NCBI GenBank assembly: GCA_004297495.1
Contig: SCTL01000832.1
Span: 1-14,286 of the forward strand
DNA length: 14,286 nt
Direction of reading: 5' to 3'
Source: Verrucomicrobiota bacterium
Lineage (GTDB): Bacteria > Verrucomicrobiota > Verrucomicrobiia > Limisphaerales > JADLHS01
Below the pieces are notes generated by a model. The model saw only the letters and a program-made list of their open reading frames with translations, did not search any database and was not told where the DNA came from. Shown one piece after another: positions 12,768-14,286 of this stretch (its first letter is position 1; the number at the start of each line of letters is the position of its first letter). The translations under genes were made by a program, and so were the position numbers.

Positions 12768-14286
12768 ATGAATGCCAACGAAGCTGTTCAACGACTGCTA
12801 AAATTGCGCGTAGCGGCTTACGCCTGTCACGAGAGCGCTCGGGACCAGATTGAGAAGACCGTTCGTTCATCACCGATTCTCTCTTTCTGTCGCCTGCACT
12901 TTTACGCCTATTTCTGTGAGCGTCCAGTGATCCGTCGCTCTGGCGCGAGAGTGCCTGACCCTGCGCTGTACGCGTTGTTCATTGATCGGGAAATCACTCG
13001 GCGAAATGTGAGTTTGGAGCTTTCGGTTGATGCTATTCGCGCCGAAAAAACTGCTTTCCTCAGGCAGTTCAAGAACGACATAACGGCGTCGCTGGCTGGG
13101 CAGCCACTTCAAATGCGTCTCGCATACACGGACAATCGAAAGATTCTTAAAGAATGGTACAGATACTCACGACTGGGGCCGATTTCTGCTGGCACGCTAG
13201 CCTGCAGACTTTTCACGAAATGGTGGGCCGATCCAAAGGACGTTGGCGCTATCCGACTTGATCCCTCTAATGATCCCCTCAAACGCGATGGATGCTTGAA
13301 TGATATCCGGAACAAAGCCCGCAACGGAGCGCTCTCGCTTGATGAAAAACTCGCCTATGTAAACCTTTTTGCGCTCCTTTATCATGGGCTCGTTACCAGC
13401 AGTAACGCGGATGACTGTATCTTTTTCTCCGCCGCGCCCATTTGCACGAGTCGCACATTTCACGGTGTCTTGATGGCGGTCATTGAGTCTCCTGGCGGCT
13501 GCAAAATGGTGGCAGAGCACGGGCCAGAAGTTAGCGACGCTCGCGAGCTTGTCGATCGGGATTTGTGCAAGCAAGCCGAGAACACCTATCTCCCAACACT
13601 TATACTTTTTCAGAACAGTTGCGAAGAGCAAAAACTCGACGAACACCTTAAGACACTAACTCGTGCATCAATGGAGAGATTCAGCCATTCAAGGAATGGG
13701 CGTGTGTATTCCTTGTTCCCCAGCTTGCTTCCGATCATCGGATCTGGCGGAACATCTCCGAACGAACTGCTCGAATCTCAGCTAGGCGAGTTGTGGGGCC
13801 GGCGTTTAAACTCGCCGAAGTCGAATACCGGACGGAAAGCCGTGAAGAACTCCTTGGTGTTTAACGAAATGTTGGTTGCCTCACCGGGGTTAATTGAAAC
13901 TGTCCGTTCGGCGGCCGAACTTCGGCTTTCGTTGGCAACAAAGCCTCCTTTACCAGCCGTCCTGATTGTCGCCCCACCCGGTGCGGGGAAGGAAAGCTTG
14001 TCGAAGTTGATTCCAGTTTTCAGTGATGATTTCTGGAACAAACCAAGAGTGGCATTCAACATGGGATCTATCATGCTTGATGCGGAGGGCCATAAAGATG
14101 GTTTCCGCGGCATCTTGCAGAATCTCAAGCAAAAGAAACTTAAACAAGGCGGAGTCGTCGTCCTTGATGAGCTTAACAGTCTGAATATATCCGCGCAGCC
14201 AATGCTTCTCAGAATACTAGAACAGGGTGAAATTGCCCTCTCCTCCGCAGATGGGGAGACAGCACTCCCATGGCTCTTCATCGGGC
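12768..14286 (+). CDS. NtrC-like AAA+ ATPase with a long unassigned N-terminal region (3' partial)
   Basis: The frame is open from ATG 12768 to the right edge, 506 codons visible. Residues 1-395 match nothing I recognise; they lack membrane spans and are moderately Cys-rich. From about 397 an AAA+ domain begins: Walker A APPGAGKES (402-410), whose GKE ending is typical of sigma54-activator ATPases (GESGTGKE) rather than the usual GKT/S; then FNMGSIMLDAEGHKDGFRG (430-448); then Walker B VVVLDELNSL (463-472) followed by QPMLLRILEQGEI, the 'LQ..LLR.LQeGe' signature of NtrC relatives. The GAFTGA loop that contacts sigma54 is not present; HKDGFRG stands at that place. It follows the lipoprotein gene by 3 nt and in the same frame (TGA CCT ATG), so they form one unit. 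The C-terminus, including any DNA-binding domain, lies outside the window. Confidence 0.82.
   Translation, partial: MNANEAVQRLLKLRVAAYACHESARDQIEKTVRSSPILSFCRLHFYAYFCERPVIRRSGARVPDPALYALFIDREITRRNVSLELSVDAIRAEKTAFLRQFKNDITASLAGQPLQMRLAYTDNRKILKEWYRYSRLGPISAGTLACRLFTKWWADPKDVGAIRLDPSNDPLKRDGCLNDIRNKARNGALSLDEKLAYVNLFALLYHGLVTSSNADDCIFFSAAPICTSRTFHGVLMAVIESPGGCKMVAEHGPEVSDARELVDRDLCKQAENTYLPTLILFQNSCEEQKLDEHLKTLTRASMERFSHSRNGRVYSLFPSLLPIIGSGGTSPNELLESQLGELWGRRLNSPKSNTGRKAVKNSLVFNEMLVASPGLIETVRSAAELRLSLATKPPLPAVLIVAPPGAGKESLSKLIPVFSDDFWNKPRVAFNMGSIMLDAEGHKDGFRGILQNLKQKKLKQGGVVVLDELNSLNISAQPMLLRILEQGEIALSSADGETALPWLFIG

Overview
The window reads as a defence island on the chromosome of a moderately GC-rich Gram-negative bacterium. 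Most start codons lack a clear Shine-Dalgarno sequence, proteins carry Ala/Pro-rich linkers, there is a lipoprotein with a Gram-negative-type signal peptide, and a BatD-like membrane-protein tail may be present. Verrucomicrobiota or a relative would fit, but this is inferred from style only; no rRNA or marker gene is present.

Layout. (1) 3-215: C-terminal end of a membrane protein, plus strand. (2) 221-811: HNH endonuclease on the minus strand, tail-to-tail with the previous gene. (3) 812-1037: divergent promoter region. (4) 1038-9426: an 8.4-kb type I restriction-modification operon in the unusual order [hsdM 5' remnant]-hsdR-hsdS1-hsdS2-prrC-hsdM. Every junction is a 4-base ATGA overlap. 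(5) 9457-11489: two coupled genes, one of unknown function and one with a helix-hairpin-helix plus a PD-(D/E)xK-like nuclease domain. (6) 11490-11639: a short gap with a promoter-like element and a possible 47-codon ORF. (7) 11640-12764: a lipoprotein with a type 1 periplasmic-binding fold, followed after 3 nt by (8) 12768-14286: an AAA+ ATPase of NtrC-like type, cut by the window end.

How the genes work together. HsdM and HsdS form the methyltransferase, and HsdR adds translocation and cleavage. Two HsdS proteins would give one M/R set two alternative DNA specificities. HsdS1 has two different target recognition domains (TRDs). HsdS2 has two near-identical TRDs and so should read a symmetric bipartite site. 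The PrrC-like protein has all the ABC-ATPase motifs and the Arg-Glu-His set expected of an anticodon nuclease. By analogy with E. coli prr it would be held silent by the R-M complex and released to cut a tRNA anticodon when a phage disables restriction. The genes at 9457 and 10395 probably add further defence functions.

The most interesting points are the twin-TRD HsdS, the tandem hsdS genes with in-frame recombinogenic repeats that carry the next gene's start codon, the vestigial hsdM start acting as a coupled leader before hsdR, the PrrC homologue inside a rearranged operon, and the unexplained lipoprotein-sensor/AAA+ pair at the right edge.
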